Source: Peptoniphilus_A sp050943655 (lineage in GTDB: Bacteria; Bacillota; Clostridia; Tissierellales; Peptoniphilaceae). Taken from it: a DNA stretch of 6,941 nt. Within the stretch, counting starts at the first letter, position 1. Each line of letters starts with the position of its first letter. Positions 5,718 to 6,941 of this stretch are shown one piece after another. The translations under genes were made by a program, and so were the position numbers. The notes under the pieces are model-generated. The model was given only the letters and a program-made list of their open reading frames with translations, did not search any database and was not told the origin of the DNA. The stretch lies in the NCBI RefSeq assembly GCF_050943655.1, contig NZ_JBMNPQ010000077.1, positions 1 to 6,941 of the forward strand, in the 5' to 3' direction.

Positions 5718-6480
5718 GGAATTTACCTACATAATCTGCAATTTTTTTGTAATCGTCGTAGCCAATTGTCTGTGCTGCGTCGCTAATTGCTTCGTCTGGA
5801 TTTGGATGAACCTCAATCATAACTCCGTCAAGTCCAAGGGCAAGAGTTGCGCGAGTCATCGGCATGATTAGTTCTCTTTTGCCCGTTCCGTGACTTGGGT
5901 CGACTATTACAGGATATCCTGTCTTTTCTTTTATAATATATGCTCCAGCAAGGTCCAAGGTGTTACGAGTTTCAGTTTCAAAAGTTCTAATTCCTCTTTC
6001 GCAGAAGATTATATTGTCGTTTCCGCCTTCTTCTAAATATTTTGCAGCCATTTGCCACTCGTAAATAGTTGCAGAGAAACCTCTCTTTAAAATTACAGGC
6101 TTATTTGTCCTTGCAATTTTTTTAAGAAGGGCGTAATTATACATGTTTCTTGAGCCAACTTGGAAGATGTCCACATAATCAATCATTCTGTCTACATCGT
6201 CTTCACTCAAGACCTCTGTAACGAAGGGGAGGTTTACAGTTTCTGCCGCCTCTTTTAAATATTCTACGCCGCGAAAGCCGATCCCTTGAAAGTCAAGTGG
6301 ACTCGTTCTCGGCTTAAAGGCACCGCCACGAATTATGTCGACGCCCAATTCTTTTAGAGCCTTCGCCTCTTCTATAATATGCTCGCGAGACTCAATAGAG
6401 CAGGGACCTGCAATTAAAACTGGTTTTTCGCCGCCAATTACAGTGTCCTTAACTCTAATAATTTTATTATCTTTTTTCAT
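5707..6480 (-). CDS. aroF: DAHP synthase, type I-beta, catalytic core only
   Basis: 3-Deoxy-7-phosphoheptulonate synthase joins phosphoenolpyruvate and erythrose 4-phosphate, the first step of the shikimate pathway. The 257 residues hold the whole barrel: GPCSIES (25-31), GGAFKPRTSP (52-61), FQVGSRNMYNY (106-116), PVILKRG (128-134), CERGIRTFE (160-168), DPSHGTG (194-200) and EVHPNPDEAISDAAQ (223-237). C27, H197, E223 and D234 correspond at a constant offset of 75 to the metal ligands C102, H272, E298 and D309 of the Thermotoga maritima enzyme. It has no N-terminal ferredoxin-like regulatory domain and no chorismate mutase fusion, so it probably lacks aromatic amino acid feedback control; such short forms are known in archaea such as Pyrococcus. 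The ATG at 6480 lies 8 bp after the PabB-like gene, with a TAGGTG site overlapping that gene's stop, and its 3' end overlaps pabC. It likely supplies chorismate for p-aminobenzoate. The symbol follows common Firmicute usage; aroG or aroA would also be used. Confidence 0.92.
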   Translation of the reverse strand: MKKDNKIIRVKDTVIGGEKPVLIAGPCSIESREHIIEEAKALKELGVDIIRGGAFKPRTSPLDFQGIGFRGVEYLKEAAETVNLPFVTEVLSEDDVDRMIDYVDIFQVGSRNMYNYALLKKIARTNKPVILKRGFSATIYEWQMAAKYLEEGGNDNIIFCERGIRTFETETRNTLDLAGAYIIKEKTGYPVIVDPSHGTGKRELIMPMTRATLALGLDGVMIEVHPNPDEAISDAAQTIGYDDYKKIADYVGKFHED

Positions 6481-6485
6481 CTTAT

Positions 6486-6491
6486 CACCTA
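6486..6491 (-). promoter_or_regulatory. DAHP synthase ribosome site overlapping the pabB stop
   Basis: The minus strand reads TAGGTG, 5 bases before the ATG at 6480; its TAG (6489-6491) is the stop of the PabB-like gene. This suggests translational coupling. Confidence 0.7.
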
Positions 6492-6941
6492 GTTACTTCC
6501 CTCAATTTCTATTTCGTCAAAATTATTGTAATAAGACTGAAGAGCAAGTAGAGACCCCTTTGCCTTTAAAACTATTTCGTCAAATTCGTCCTCATCATCG
6601 GAAAGAAGAATTATTGCGCCGCCAACGCCGATTGTCGCCTTATCATCTTCTATCACTGCCGTTCTTATTACAATATTAAAGTCCATACATGAGTTGTTAG
6701 AAATATACCCAATTGTTCCAGAGTAGACTCCGCGAGGCACCTCTTCAAGTTCGTCTATTATCTCAAGAGTTCTTATCTTTGGAGCACCCGTCATCGATCC
6801 ACCTGGGAAAGTTTTTTCCAGAACTTCGATCACGTCCACGTCTTTTTTGATTTTGCCACATACTGTAGTCACAAGCTGGTGAAGAGTCTTGTAAGTTTCA
6901 ACGTCCATGTACTTTGGAACTTCAACTGAACCAATTTCACA
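6489..6941 (-). CDS. pabB: Aminodeoxychorismate synthase component I, C-terminal part
   Basis: The reading frame is open to the right edge, so this is the last 150 residues of a chorismate-binding enzyme normally about 450 residues long; the ATG at 6908 is internal. The family aminates chorismate using ammonia from a PabA/TrpG glutaminase. In the visible part, EIGSVEVPKYMDVETY (2-17) continues the chorismate-binding fold. PGGSMTGAPK (46-55), RGVYSGTIGYI (70-80), MDFNIVIRT (86-94), GVGGAI (105-110) and VLKAK (124-128) follow. PGGSMTGAPK and the downstream PabC-like lyase favour PabB over anthranilate synthase TrpE, but the residues that separate the two best lie further upstream, outside the window. 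It is the first visible gene of the operon; a pabA gene may lie upstream. Confidence 0.85.
   Translation of the reverse strand, partial: CEIGSVEVPKYMDVETYKTLHQLVTTVCGKIKKDVDVIEVLEKTFPGGSMTGAPKIRTLEIIDELEEVPRGVYSGTIGYISNNSCMDFNIVIRTAVIEDDKATIGVGGAIILLSDDEDEFDEIVLKAKGSLLALQSYYNNFDEIEIEGSN

Noticed and set aside
6489..6941. Anthranilate synthase TrpE instead of PabB
   Set aside because: PGGSMTGAPK and the downstream lyase-like gene with no trp genes favour PabB; not excluded, because the upstream discriminating region is outside the window.
1..6941. CRISPR array, tRNA or rRNA genes, prophage or defence genes
   Set aside because: No regularly spaced direct repeats, no cloverleaf or rRNA-like sequence, and all coding space is taken by metabolic and transport genes.

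Overview
The window is AT-rich bacterial DNA with every recognisable gene on the minus strand, read from the right edge to the left. Short intergenic gaps, strong AGGAGG-like ribosome sites, U-tailed terminators and the protein families suggest a low-GC anaerobic Firmicute. A Clostridia/Tissierellia-type organism (Peptoniphilaceae-like) is my best guess, but this is inference without a database search.

Right part (6941 to 5004): a tight operon for p-aminobenzoate (PABA) synthesis. It starts with the C-terminal 150 residues of an aminodeoxychorismate synthase component I (PabB-like; the gene runs off the window). Next comes a core-only type I-beta DAHP synthase, 8 bp downstream. Last is a class IV PLP enzyme, best read as aminodeoxychorismate lyase (PabC), which overlaps the DAHP synthase gene by 11 bp. 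The operon ends in a clear intrinsic terminator at 4967-4999. The entry step of the shikimate pathway is thus co-transcribed with the branch to PABA and folate.

Middle (4966 to 1901): a 210-bp intergenic region carries a perfect 10-bp dyad just upstream of a strong ribosome site. A two-gene operon follows: an M20 metallo-amidohydrolase closest to AbgB (p-aminobenzoyl-glutamate hydrolase subunit B) and a YfcC/DcuC-type membrane transporter. The transporter's Shine-Dalgarno overlaps the hydrolase stop codon. The operon ends in a strong intrinsic terminator at 1901-1936.

Left (1900 to 202): a separately promoted gene for a cytoplasmic, YwrD-type gamma-glutamyltransferase-like Ntn-hydrolase. Its promoter overlaps the preceding terminator. 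The catalytic Thr is present, but the residues that hold the glutamate head group in E. coli GGT are not. The last 201 bp hold no gene, only two inverted repeats and promoter-like sequence, possibly the edge or relic of a mobile or repeat element.

Taken together, PABA synthesis lies next to genes that could take up and cleave p-aminobenzoyl-glutamate or related amides. The individual families are known. The possible novelty lies in the grouping and in the unassigned substrates of the hydrolase, transporter and GGT-like enzyme.
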